From contig OY482849.1 in the NCBI GenBank assembly GCA_960531495.1, forward strand, positions 2,594,979-2,658,978: a DNA stretch of 64,000 nt, read 5' to 3'. The notes under the pieces were generated by a model. The model saw only the letters and a program-made list of their open reading frames with translations, searched no databases and was not told the origin of the DNA. Shown here piece after piece: positions 22,306 through 33,390 of the stretch (the first letter of the stretch is position 1; every line of letters begins with the position of its first letter). This stretch comes from Zeus faber (taxonomy: Eukaryota > Chordata > Actinopteri > Zeiformes > Zeidae). Made by a program: the position numbers and the translations under genes.

Positions 22306-23797
22306 TACTACTCACAAAAAGTTAGGGATATTCGGCTTTCGGGTGAAATTTCAAGATGAAGATAAAATGCACTATAACCCTTACAGTTGAACTTAATTTG
22401 AGCTTCTCTAAACTTTTGAATGCACTTGTCCAACTGTTCAATGTTTCAGTACTTTTTTCACAACAGGTGTTTGATCCATGAATCGACCAATACATTTCCT
22501 GGTTAAATTAGAATTGGTATTTAAACAGTCCTCTTCATCATGCTGTTCACATTTTGACATCATGAGACCAAGACGACAATTAACAACAATTGATCAACAT
22601 TACGTCGCCATTGCAAGGCTTCAAACAGGATGTTCTCAGGGGGAAGTAGCCACTGAGCTTAAAGTGTCACAGAGTGTCATCCGCAGGTTGCAACAGAGAT
22701 ACAGAGAGACTGGAAGAGTCACAGAGAGGCATAGAAGTGGACGTCCTTTGGTCACATCCCACACTGATGAGCGCTTCATTGTGAACAGTGCCCTGCGGAA
22801 CCGGATGATGAATGCCACTAAACCCAGGCACATTTAAGGGAGTTGAGAGGCACCCAAGTGTCACGTCAGACCATTCAAAACCATTTACATCAGCGTAGTC
22901 TGCGTGCTAGACGACCTGCAAGGGTACCTGACCACACCACCAGGCACAGGCATCATCGTCTTGCACGGGCCAGGGAGCATTTACGCTGAACAATGGACCA
23001 GTGGGCTGCAGTGCTGTTCTCTGATGAAAGTTGATTCACGTTGAGCAGAAATGATGGCCGCTGAAGATGTTGGACACGTCAAGGAGAAGGCTATGCACCA
23101 GCAACTGTTGTCAACAGACAAGCCTTTGGTGGTGGTGGTGTTACACTGTGGGCATGTGGGTCTAGTCAATACAGAACTGCTCTACACTTTGTGAATGGTA
23201 CAGTGACAAGCCCATACTACCTGAATAACATAATTAATCCAGTCAGTGTGCCCCTGCATGAACAATACAGGCCTAATTTCATCTTCATGGACGACAATGC
23301 TCCAGCTCATCGAGGTCGCATCATCAGGGAACGGCTGCTGGAGACTGGTGCACCTCAAATGGAGTGGCCCGCACTTTCTCCAGACCTGAATCCCATAGAA
23401 AACCTATGGGATCAGCTGAGTCGCCGTGTAGAGGCTCGTAACTCTGTGCCCCAGAACCTCAATGACCTGAGGGCCGCCCTTCAAGAAGAGTGGGGTGCCA
23501 TGACTCAGCAGACAATAAGTCGACTTGTGAACAGCATGAGACGTCATTGTAAAGCTGTAATTGATGCTCAAGGGCACATGACAAGTTATTGAGACATTGA
23601 CATTTTTTTGTTGTGGTAAACCCACCACTGTTGTTGGCTTTTGTTTCAATAAATTGTTTGAGATGAGGAAATCACCATTGCATGCTTCTACTTAAATGCC
23701 TTACTTTCATGATATAATATCACTGTAACGTGAACTTTTTACATTTTCCATAAATTTCACCCGAAAGCCAAATATTCCTAACTTTTTGTGAGTAGTC
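22306..23797 (+). mobile_element. Tc1-like DNA transposon (third family), about 1.49 kb, near full length
   Basis: The ends are CTACTCACAAAAAGTTAGGG and its inverse (CCTAACTTTTTGTGAGTAG), with subterminal repeats (TTTCGGGTGAAATTTC). It is inserted into a SINE at a TA-containing site: the SINE reads GGGGACCTGGTTACATA on the left and TCCATTGCTGGTCAGACGGT on the right, as in the uninterrupted copy near 49914-49951. This is the longer version of the element at 13871. Confidence 0.93.
22562..23592 (+). pseudogene. Tc1-like transposase, frameshifted
   Basis: The N-terminal frame (22562-22837) has MRPRRQLTTIDQHYVAIAR, GCSQGEVATELKVSQSVI and RYRETGRVTERHRSGRP, the DNA-binding domain. A one-base loss near 22818 (CACTAAACCC against CACTCAACTCC in the sister copy) shifts the frame. 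The first catalytic block LFSDES follows at about 23020 and is ended by a stop after DES. The second frame (to 23592) has ALHFVNGTVTSPYYLNNI, FIFMDDNAPAHRGRI (second Asp) and SPDLNPIENLWDQLSRR (catalytic Glu, DD34E-type spacing). All three catalytic residues can be seen, but not in one frame. Confidence 0.9.
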
Positions 23798-23943
23798 TAT
23801 GTCCATTGCTGGTCAGACGGTGATGTTGTGCATGTTTTTGGTGAGGGTCCTTACTGATGTTACATGGAGGAAACCCCATCTGAGCCTGGGGAGAACATGC
23901 AAACTCCACACAGAAAGGCCCCTAAGGACGGGACAATTTCACC
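23798..23943 (-). mobile_element. DANA/HE-like SINE, remaining part (right of Tc1 insertion)
   Basis: TCCATTGCTGGTCAGACGGT, GGTCCTTACTGATGTTACAT and GAGAACATGCAAACTCCACA continue the SINE begun at 22243, in the same order as 49937-50070. The tRNA-like head is missing. Confidence 0.8.
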
Positions 23944-25133
23944 GCGTTCCAAATTATTATGCAAATTATATTTTTCTCTGATTTTCCTAAATAGTCGATG
24001 CAAATGACAGTCAGTATAATTTTCAAGTCATCAACCATGAGGGTATAATTCAAATGTTTTTGAACAAACCTCCTAATGATAACAGTATTTTTTTCAAAAA
24101 TAAAAAACTCTAAATGCACTGTTCCGAATTATTATGCACAACAGAGTTTCAAAACATTTTATAGGTTGCAAAGAACTGAAAATGGTCATTTGTTGAATGG
24201 GCAGCTTTGGGGCATATTTACTGAAATCAAAAGCTATTTCAATCAAAAACATCTTAACAGGCCAAGTTACAGGTTAACATAGGAGCCTTCTTTGATATCA
24301 CCTTCACAATTCTTGCATCCATTGAACTTGTGAGTTTTTGGAGAGTTTCTGCTTGAATTTCTTTGCAGGATGTCAGAATAGCCTCCCAGAGCTGCTGTTT
24401 TGATGCAAACTGCCTCCCACCCTCATAGATCTTTTGCTTGAGGAAGCTCCAAAGGTTCTCAATGGGGTTGAGGGCAGGGGAGGATGGGGGCCACACCATG
24501 AGTTTCTCTCCTTTTATGCCCATAGCAGCCAATGACACAGAGGGACCCTAAAGGGGCCTACCAGCTCTCTCCCCATGATTCCGACCAAAAACATGACTAC
24601 ACCACCTCCTTGCTGATGTCGCAGCCTTGTTGGGACATGGTGGTCATCCACCAACCATCCACTACTCCATCCATCTGGACCATCCAGGGTTGCACGGCAC
24701 TCATCAGTAAACAAGACTGTTGAAAATGAGTCTTCATGTATTTCTGGGCCCACTGCAACCGTTTCTGCTTGTGAGCATTGGTTAGGGATGGCCGAATAGT
24801 AGGTTTATGCACAACTGCAAGCCTCTGGAGGATCCTACACCTTGAGGTTTGCGGGACTCCAGAGGCACCAGCAGCTTCAAATACTTGTTTGCTGCTTTGT
24901 AATGGCATTTTAGCAGCTGCTCTCTTGATCCGATGAATTTGTCTGGCAGAAACCTTCCTCATTATGCCTTTATCTGCACAAACCCATCTATGCTCTGAAT
25001 CAGCCACAAATCTCTTCACAGTATGATGATCACACTTAAGTTTTCATACCTTGTCCAAGGCATTGCACTTTTTTACGCTTTTCGGCAGCAGAGAGATCCT
25101 TTTTCTTTCCCATATTCCTTGAAACCTGTGGCC
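23944..25133 (-). mobile_element. Tc1-like DNA transposon (fourth family), one end lost
   Basis: The 3' terminus near 23944 reads TTCCAAATTATTATGCAAAT, with a related inner repeat at 24122 (TTCCGAATTATTATGCACAA). The transposase start MGKKKDLSAAEKRKKV lies on the minus strand near 25111-25060. At about 25133 the sequence passes directly into L1 endonuclease coding sequence, so the 5' leader and terminal repeat of this Tc1 are gone. Confidence 0.85.
24262..25111 (-). pseudogene. Tc1-like transposase, lacking second catalytic Asp region
   Basis: Minus-strand blocks in order: MGKKKDLSAAEKRKKVQCLG (start), MKRFVADSEHRWVCADKG, RKVSARQIHRIKRAAAKMP (second helix-turn-helix), SKQVFEAAGASGVPQTSRC, QRLQWAQKYMKTH-like, VLFTDECRATLDGPDGW (first catalytic Asp), RLRHQQGGGVVMFLVGIMG, then a jump to GIKGEKLMVWPPSSPALNPI with ENLWSFLKQ (catalytic Glu) and the C terminus. 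The stretch that should hold the second Asp and the QDNAPSH-like box is deleted near 24520-24540. At least two frameshifts also occur. The enzyme is dead. Confidence 0.85.
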
Positions 25134-27257
25134 ATATTGGGAGGAAACTTCAACACAGTACTGGATCCAAGTTTAGACCGTTCTCAAGCCAGAAATATTC
25201 ACAAATCCTGGCATTCGTCAGACACTATAAACCAATATTTGAGTGATCTTGCTCTTAGGGATTGTTGGCGATCAAATAACCCACATTCTAGAGAATACAC
25301 ATATTATTCACCACCTCACAAAAGTTTCTCTGGAATCAACCTTTTCTTGACAATTAACTCTGCAATGTCCATAATCACTAATCCTGAAATCCACCCTATT
25401 GTAATTTTCCGATCATGGGCCGATTAGTTTCAACCTCATAAATGAAACAAACCGGAACCCTCGCTGCAGGTGGCGGTTTAACACCTCACTTTTAACAGGT
25501 AAAGAATTTAACCATTTATTATCCAGAGAATGGGCGTCCTTCATTGAGCTCAGTTTGTATGTAGACGATATCTTGTTGTACGTACGGAACCCAATATCAT
25601 CCCTACTGGAGGTGTTCAATCTTATGTCTAAATTCTCAGCTATCTCAGACTATTCAATAAATTGGACTAAAACCACAGCCTTACCACTCAGTAGGGGGTG
25701 CTGCAATCCAGAAACTTCTCTTAACCATCACAACGGGCAATATTAGATACCTTGGTATTGATATCTCCACCAGTCTGTCAGATTTGTTTACCCTTAACTT
25801 AACTCCATTGCTCAAATCCATTGAAGACCTCATCTGACGGGGGGCGGTGGTAGCTCAGGAGGTAGAGCTGGTCTTCTAGTAATCTAAAGGTTGCTGGTTC
25901 GATCCCAGGCTCCTCCTGCTAGCATGCTGTAGTGTCCTTGAGCAAGACAATTAACCCCTAATTGCTCCTGATGGCTGCGTCTGTCGGTATTTGAATAATT
26001 GTAAGTCGCTTTGGATAAAAGCGTCTGCTAAATGTAATGTAATGACCCTAGTGCAACCAACAGCACATTGGTTTAATACTCAGAATAATCAATAGTCAAT
26101 AAGTTTTTATCGGGAATAGAAGAAACTGAGAATTAAACTAGCAACACGACAGAAAAACCAAGACTGTGGAGGCCTAGCAGCCCCAAACTGTAGATACTAC
26201 TATCTAGCAAACCATCTTCAATTTATAATTAAATGGTTACAACCAGAGCAACAATTGGGCCATGGATGGAGAGACATTGAACAAACAGAATGTCAGGATT
26301 TTTCCGATCTACCATTCCTTACTGAATCAATAAGAAAACACAATTGCTTTAAAAACCCATTTATCGCAACAACTCTGTCAGCCTGGTGGAAATTCCTCAA
26401 AACCAGTGGTCACACTCTCTAAACAAATTCACGCCAATCTGGCACAACCCAGATTTTCTGGTTAAAAACAGACCAATAATCTTTAGGTCTTGGAAAAGGC
26501 AAGGAATGACTCATCTGGAACACATTTTTGAAAACAATTTCTTCTATCCTTCCCAAAGTTAACCCAAAGGTATAATATCGGTGGCCACGGCTTTCTTCTA
26601 TTCCCTCAATTACAGCAGTCTCTAAAGTCAAAATCAAATTGACAAACAACATCCTACAACCACCTCCAATGATTGAACATCTCACTCATAACGGTCACTT
26701 AAAAAAAAATCCCTTTTCCAGAATATACAAACTTTTATTAAAAAACAGATGACACTTTATCTTTACCTACAATGGACTGGCAAAGAGACCTTGCTGTTCC
26801 TACTGATATCAACCTGCTGAAGCTTATTTGCAACAACACCTTTTCTATGACCTGCAACTCCAAAATGCAACTCATCTAATATAAGATTCTGCACAGAGCT
26901 CATATCACAGAACACGTGCAATGTTCAAAATGGGTTTTGTGGATGAAGACATTTGCTCTCACTGATGACTACTTTCATGCCTTCGGCCTCTGCCCACCTA
27001 TCCTAGCATTCTGGACCAACATCACCAAGAAGCTATCAACCCTTCTGCGTTGCAGCATTCCAGTTTCCCCGTCTTTATGTCTTCTCTGTGACCTCTCCTC
27101 AGTCAACCCACCACTTAAACACCACCAACCCATTTTGATCACCTTAACAATTGCCAAGAAAACAATATTACTCAATTGGTTGCAGTTATTAATAGATTAC
27201 ATCTCAATGGAAAAAACTATTAGCAATATCCAAAAACAATGTTTATTCATTCAATGA
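25134..27257 (+). pseudogene. L1-like ORF2 remnant
   Basis: The endonuclease C-terminal half (25140-25500) shows GGNFNTVLDPSL, KSWHSSDTINQYLSDLALRD, YTYYSPPHKSFSGIN and NPRCRWRFNTSLL in two frames. At about 25550 it jumps to the RT end, SLYVDDILLYVRNP (both catalytic Asp) and SDYSINWTKTTALPLS, so RT motifs A and B are deleted. After the SINE the C-terminal part runs from 26140 (RQKNQDCGGLAAPN, QFIIKWLQPEQ) to FALTDDYFHAFGLCPPILAF and IAKKTILLNWLQLL (26940-27200). Frames are broken many times. The copy at 52780-58526 is of the same family. Confidence 0.85.
25840..26044 (+). mobile_element. V-type tRNA-derived SINE, full length
   Basis: A box (GGTGGTAGCTCAGGAGGTAG), B box (GGTTCGATCCCAG), V core (TGTCCTTGAGCAAGACAATT) and L2-like tail (GTAAGTCGCTTTGGATAAAA) ending in AATGTAATGTAATG are all present. 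It is inserted in L1 ORF2. It is the best preserved SINE of this family here and close to the copy at 11333. Confidence 0.94.
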
Positions 27258-27904
27258 AATATGGGATACTTTTATCACTGACTTAACTCAATCATTTAAT
27301 ACTTGAGGGGTGGTCGTGGGGGATCCCGGGGCCCCAAGGGAGTGTTAGGGGGTCTGGGTGGTGGCACCCGCTCCTTTACCTCACTTGAGCTGGCCTGTCT
27401 CTGCGGGTGGGGGGGGGGCGTGTTCCTGGGGGAGTACCTGCAGCTGGCGTCCATGTGTTGGTTTGGGGCGTAGGGTTTTGTAGCCTCGTAGTACTTTGAA
27501 ATGATATTACCATGTAGAGCAATTACTGGACGCGATGATTACCATGAGTTGGCTCTCCATACTATCAAAGATCCCGCAACTTTAAGCCACAGAAGTTATA
27601 GCTTGCAGGCATCATTTGGCTTTCTCAAAATGCAAACCTGATGTAGGGAATATCAAATGAAATTAAAAATTACTCCGTATTATTTTTGTCAATGCTCAGG
27701 AATCCTGGTTTTATACTCATTACACCCAGTCATGTCTATTTTGTGTTGGATACAAATGATTTCTGGATGGCAGCCCTGCCATAAATTCCAGCTTTTTGAA
27801 ATTTGGGCACCTTTGTTGAGACTGATCACAGCGGTACTGATTCAGTTATTTCCTGTTGGTGAGCTTTGACTTAGGACCACTCCGCCTCTTTGCTGCAGCA
27901 GTAG

Positions 27905-28830
27905 TTTGGCTTGTTTTGCAAAGTAGTCAAACTGAAGATTGCTTGTTTGATCCTTGCTCCTCCTGGAAGCATGTAGGAATGTCCTCGCTGGGATGTCACG
28001 ATTCTCCAAATCGATTGCGATTTTAAGTTCACGATTCAATTCAATTTTCGATTTAAGCATTTTTTTTAGCACTGACGGCTATGCCATTGTAATCGCGTCT
28101 TGATTTGTGAAGAAAAGCACTTGTTTCTCAATAAGTTACTTTTATCTGAATATTTAAAATGACAAATAATAACAAAAATATGACAATATTTAAACAGCAC
28201 ACCAAATCAGTTTTAAGCTTTAGCAAAACTTGACTTTAGAATAATAAACAATACGTTACTTATTCACGACTTTTAAGTTACTCACAAAAATAAGTGCAGC
28301 AAAAGGGGTGCTATTTTTTCCAGAGGGGATTCCTGGTAATAAAAGGCAAATTACTCCCTGCAGCTCCGCAGCTCCGATCAGAGCGATCTTTTCTCACAAC
28401 AAAGTAAATAAGAACCCTAGAGGTATTTCATTTAATCCTTTTCCTGCTGCTGCTCTGGTGTGGAGCAGATCGCTCCTGAAAAAATTCCCGCCCATGTTCT
28501 CACGGCCAGTGGTAAATCCTCTGCGGCCGGCATGGTCCGCGAGACGGTGGTTGGGAACCTCTGCACATGAACATGCCTCAAGTGATGGTTGGGTTTATTT
28601 CCCACTTTCATCACCACATATGGAATTACTGGACATTCTGGTCAAAGGCGCACTCCCCCTTGTACACACAATGAAAGGCCAGAGGAGAGGGAGGCGTGCC
28701 GAAGTCTGCCGACACAGACTTACTATTGAACTTTATTGTTGTGGGCGGAATCGCGAGGAATCGTGACACCCCTAGTCCATGCACAAGATACTTACTTCCA
28801 TAATGGTAGCTACAGCGCTGTCATTATTTG
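27905..28830 (+). mobile_element. V-type SINE, degraded, split by a hAT MITE
   Basis: The left part holds a decayed B box and TTGATCCTTGCTCCTCCTGG, then GCATGTAGGAATGTCC. The right part from 28775 reads GTCCATGCACAAGATACTTA, matching the V core GTCCTTGAGCAAGACACTTA. The 786 bases between are the hAT-type insert. Confidence 0.7.
27989..28774. mobile_element. hAT-type MITE (non-autonomous), 786 bp
   Basis: The ends are TGGGATGTCACGATTCTCC on the left and, inverted, TAGGGGTGTCACGATTCC on the right. The flanking octamers are GTCCTCGC (27981-27988) and GTCCATGC (28775-28782), a decayed 8-bp duplication of a V-SINE site. I see no transposase frame. The 28308-28766 open frame resembles nothing I know. 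Confidence 0.75.
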
Positions 28831-29109
28831 CACCTACAATTTAGGCATTGACCTTTCGGTCTCTTTGAAACTCTGTTGGCTCATGTTGCTGTAAAAACTC
28901 AAATGTCACAATACTAATTGTCTGACCTCTTTCATAACTGACACATTCTGGCAATTGGCAACAAACCTAATATGATCCACCATTGCAGCTATATTAATTG
29001 TTATGATGTAGTTACTTCGAAGTTAAATGTTTTCATGTGATTGTCCATCCCTGTATCTCATGTTTGACTCTTTGACATTGCATTCGTAGCATACAAGCAC
29101 ATATTTATT

Positions 29110-29214
29110 TTTTAAATTTATATACCCTTATCAGTCCCACAGCGGGGAAATTCGCAATTTCTCTGCATTTACCCATCCTAGTATCTGACGTATCTTGGAG
29201 CAGTGGGTTGCCAT
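29110..29214 (-). mobile_element. SINE 3' fragment (DANA/HE-like)
   Basis: CCCACAGCGGGGAAATTC, TCTCTGCATTTACCCATCCT and GGAGCAGTGGGTTGCCATG match the 3' part of the SINE inside the Tigger copy (TCTGCTTTTGACCCATCC, GGAGCAGTGGGCAGCG). It is cut off by the DNA transposon fragment at 29222. Confidence 0.55.
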
Positions 29215-29221
29215 GTAGAGG

Positions 29222-29650
29222 TCCCCACTGCATTCTTTAGGGTCATTTGGCAGCTTTGAAAAAAAACAAAACATTTCAGAGCTTCCAAAACCAGAGCTTC
29301 CAAACAAGGTATCACTTGTGCAAATCAAGCAAACATTTTTAAAGCTATGACTTGTTAATGACAAGGGTGTGGCAAACCATGTTTTTTAGATAATCACCTC
29401 CAAAGTTTTACCCACACCAGGTTCATTCAGCCAGCTCCCAGAATGCAAATGGGGTTGGGGAAAAAACAAAGCCTCATGGCTAATTAACATACTTCTGAAT
29501 GGGCCAAACACGAACAGCTCAACAACACACAACTTATTTTGTTTTTAAAAAAGCCTTTATTTAACAGTAAGAATATACATGTTTTATAAAAGTTGAATTA
29601 TTTTGGAGTTTAAAAGTACGGCAACACAACAAAATGTTGAGTCTGCACAG
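29222..29650 (-). mobile_element. Unclassified DNA transposon, 3' end (relative of 43297-44604)
   Basis: The minus strand matches 44180-44604 over about 420 bases, including TATTCTTACTGTTAAATAAA, GCTGGCTGAATGAACCTGGT, TTGATTTGCACAAGTGATAC and the terminal AAATGACCCTAAAG then GCAGTGGGG. The 5' part is missing or too diverged to see. Confidence 0.75.
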
Positions 29651-30052
29651 GTTTTATAACAGGACTATGTTCTCCCAGGCTATTAAGTGGAGCTTTAAGT
29701 GTTACAACTCTGGACAAAATAAAGGATGGAAGGCAACGGGTGGACAGATTGTTGATTAAAATAAGTAATATTCTGTCGAAAAATGTTCATCAATAAAAGT
29801 TTGTTTCATTCCCTTAGAGGGTAGACAGATTACGCCATTCTAAAGGAGGAACGTTTGCAGCACTAGTGTGTCAGGTATAATTGTATGGCAAAGGATTTAC
29901 ACAGGTATGGTAGAAAGGCCACCAAATGGAAGGTCAGAAGTGATTCTGGAAGAAGTATTGCAAAATGTCCACTCTCCCCCACAGCACCTCAATGCTGCTG
30001 TATAAACCTAACCTCATACAAATCAATAACGGGGTCAGACAAATTTTTCCCC

Positions 30053-30101
30053 AAAAAATGAAAAAGCTGAAATGAAATACATTTCAGCTTTTTCATTTTT
30101 T
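30053..30101. repeat. Perfect 22-bp inverted repeat, 5-base loop
   Basis: The arms 30053-30074 and 30080-30101 are exact reverse complements (core GAAAAAGCTGAAATG), with loop AAATA. On either strand the transcript would fold into a long stem. It has no T-run typical of an RNA polymerase III terminator directly after it. Confidence 0.95.
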
Positions 30102-30987
30102 GTACAAGTCTAATTGATTTAGATATATTTAATATATTGCACTGCCAAATATTGTCTTTTGTTCCAATTTTGCTCACTAATCTTGGCTTCTGAGAAAGGC
30201 CATTTATTGAGTATGGATTTAGTTAAATTAATAATTAGCAACGTGCGTACACTACTCATTTATCTTTGATTTAAATGTATTAAGACAGCCATTTACCGTC
30301 TAAATATTATCATGTACCCAAACCAACCCTAAATCTTGACAGAGTTTTTAGTATGATCAAATCGTACGCATGGAGAAGTGTTTGGTCGTTTGTGTCGGTT
30401 CTACGGGTATGTTATGGCCCAAACAGTGACCTGGAAGGAACAATTAAACCCCAGTGAGTGATAACCACCTTGTGACTTCTTCCGCTGTCCAGAACATTAC
30501 AGTATTGTTCCATAAAGAAGATAAAAAGGCTTTAGATAGAGGTATATTTGGGGACATAGTTGCCTTGTTTGACAGGTGTCTCGTTGATATTTTAGCAAGT
30601 TGGCCATGTTTATTCTTTCCTCCGACTGTCTGGTGGTTTCACTCTCCACCTCAACATACCAAGACTCCACCCTGTTACCCAAATTTAGAAACGATCTGGC
30701 ACTGTTTACACCATAGTCAACCATAGTCTGTTTTTTTTCTACGAACTACGGTTGCAACAAAGGCTACTCCATAAGAGTTTGAATTCAAATTCTCAAAGGT
30801 TTGATGGAGAATTTTCCCCCCCCTAAATTTCCTGTTGCCTTTGCTAAGCATTAAAACCAAAACTATATTTGTCTTTTGAACATGCAGACAAGTGTACTGA
30901 TGGATGACAAGTGCTATGAAAACATATCGTTACAGTTTTGTTGAAACTTTAATTTAGTGATTATCACATCACTCTGTTAAACACTTG

Positions 30988-30991
<4 letters not shown>

Positions 30992-31031
<40 letters not shown>
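30992..31031. repeat. (TA)n microsatellite
   Basis: About 20 TA units in AT-rich DNA. Confidence 0.95.
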
Positions 31032-31035
<4 letters not shown>

Positions 31036-32429
31036 TATATAGTGTTTGTAGGATTGTAGTTGTTTCTATGTAGGCTATTTGATATGGTGATGCTTTGCAG
31101 ATCATTCCGATATGGGAGTCACGGGGTGTACCATTTTTATTTTGTTGTTAATTTAGTTAATCCATTTATCTTATTGTTAAATGGTGTGACATTTCCCCCT
31201 TTGTAATCTGCATATTTATTTCTTACATGGATGAATTGGTATGTTGGTAGGTGTGTTCCCTAAGTTAGTGATGAGGGCCCAAGAATGACTGAATTTTGCT
31301 GTGGGTATAGCACTCGACTTCGAAAGCCATGATTTACATTATTTAGATAAAGATCTTGGCCTACAAACACTACTTGGTATGCAATCTTGGATTTTTCTTC
31401 TCTTTTTACCCCTGCATATGTCCAGTAATAGTTGTATTATCTGTTCTGAATAGCTAATACTGTTTTTGGATCAAATGGAAAAGTTTAAACTGACCTATAA
31501 AGGATTGTTACCCTACCACTCAGCCCATAATTCCTGACAGCCCAAATTTCAGGTCATTTCTTCATTCATATTACAGTTATGTCAAATGGATCTCTAAGGG
31601 CTGCTATTATCAGCTGCTTCTCATTACCCCCACCCCTACCCACCCATCCTGACAATGCACCCTTATGAAGAAAAAAGAAAAGTTCACAGTGCTGAAAGTC
31701 ATTATGTAAAATGGGAATACGTCTTAAAAAAATGTTTAAAATTGACTTATTTAAATTGCGGCTTTTCAAGTTAAGAGTGAGAATTTCTCTGTGAGCTGGA
31801 GGTAAATTGGTGTGCTACCAATCCACGGCAGCTGCACCTCAATTGTAGTTTGAATTCTTTCTCTTCCACTAAAAGTTCAGATGTCCAATGCAAATTTCTT
31901 CTATCTCAGAAAGTGAACAATCACTGAATTGAACAATGCATAGGTGCATACTGCAGTTAGGTCTTCATCGGGGTCAAAGATTGCTGGAGATGGCCTTTAA
32001 TAATTTAGAGTTCCATATTTCCATAGTGACCAACTGATGTATGCCATAGGTTTGTCAATGCGTAATTCTCAGCTAGTGGTTGTGTTTGGGCTTGCATAAA
32101 CAGGAGTGTTTCCTCTAAATTACATTAGTATGAATAGAATGGACCTACTTTTAGCATTTCCCTTGAGTAATGATCAGAGTCGATTTTTAGGAACAGCTAT
32201 TGAGCTTAAAGACAGCTAAGTTTGGATCATATGATTCTCCCTCAATAACACAAATAGCTGCACTTTGAATTGAACATGATTTAAAAATCTTTCATACAGA
32301 CATTTTTCACGAATAAAGCAACGCTCTTGAGTGCAACAAATTTAGATGTTGCTTCTGGGTCAAGCGGCAATATCCCGTGTGGAAAGGGTGTAAAAACACA
32401 GGGACACAAGGTACTCTATGAATACCGCA

Positions 32430-32800
32430 ATTATTTTTCAAAAGTCTTTTAACATGTGCTGTCAGCAGGCTGGGCATACAGACAGAGTTAATCTGAAAGT
32501 TAAAATTCTCAACCTGCAAAGATACTCTTTATTAATCATCAAGAACCGCTTGCAATAACTCTGTCCTTTGTATGACCTATGGGATGACAAGAGCACAGAA
32601 TTTCTGTACATCTATGACCACCACCAATCCCCCTCTATGGTTAACAATCTTAAAATGTTTTGACCAGCTAAACAACTAATCATAATACTTCTCCAAGAGG
32701 GGGAGAATTCCAACGAGTGAAATAAATAAACATAGAAACAAACATGTTGCGGGACACTCCACCCACAGTTATGGGTTAAGGAGGGAGACAGAAACTTGTC
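32430..32800 (-). mobile_element. L1-like LINE, 3'-terminal fragment
   Basis: It shares AACATGTGCTGTCAGCAGGC, TGGGATGACAAGAGCACAG, CACCACCAATCCCCCTCT and TCCAAGAGGGGGAGAAT with 48805-49080 and with the inverse of 60420-60720. The degraded T-rich stretch at 32428-32450 is the remnant of the poly-A tail on the sense (minus) strand. It is strongly 5'-truncated. Confidence 0.8.
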
Positions 32801-33390
32801 ACTGTGAGGATCCGCCCAGGTGGGGGTTTTATTATGGAAAATAACAAAAAGGGTAGCTGGCAACAAGAACGGAAATAGTAGTGGTTTTATCGGATGGCAC
32901 TGTCATCAGCGATCTGGTCGCAGGCTCGATTCCCTGCACCACGCTTCCCCTCACCAAAAAAGCGCCCATCACATATAAAACCTCGCACTCGGCAAATCTG
33001 ACAAATCGGTGGGAAGGACCAGGTGCTGGGTCCCACAGAGCAATGCTTGACCATGCCCCCTCGTCTGTCACACATGTATTTGACAAAACATAATTAAGAG
33101 GATGAATATTGAAACAGCAATTACTGCAGGAGGCCTCCTACTGGGATAGTTATGGCAATAAAGGGTGTTCAGTAATTCAAAAAAGATGGGTGTTTAGGGG
33201 AGTGTGTGAAGCAGAGTCCACGTGTAAGTTCAACGCAGGAGTGCGGGACAGCGATCAAGCGGACTACACCCTGGACGAGACTGTACCCCTTGGCACCAGG
33301 GAACCAAAAACCCGCAATCAGATCAAATGAACCTAAATGAGAGCTGTAATGCTTCCCAAATGTCATACAATGTTTGTGTGTATATGTATA
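32801..33390. other. Unassigned stretch
   Basis: The part 32890-32945 has a tRNA-like B box (GGCTCGATTCC), so a SINE fragment is possible but not established. The open frames are short and not recognised. Confidence 0.4.

Larger units (their letters stand above)
25134..27480 (+). mobile_element. L1/Tx1-like LINE fragment with start of GC-rich 3' UTR
   Basis: It begins inside the endonuclease (HIGRKLQHSTGS region, GGNFNTVLDPSLDRSQ), skips most of RT, contains the catalytic YVDDILLYV box near 25558, a C-terminal domain, and ends with a G-rich 3' UTR start at 27300-27480 (GGGGTGGTCGTGGGGGATCC). A SINE splits it at 25840-26044. Confidence 0.88.
29651..32430. other. Unassigned AT-rich stretch with hairpin and microsatellite
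   Basis: About 2.8 kb without a recognised coding frame. It contains the perfect hairpin at 30053-30101 and a TA microsatellite at 30992-31031. The remainder shows no repeat ends I can name. Confidence 0.5.
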
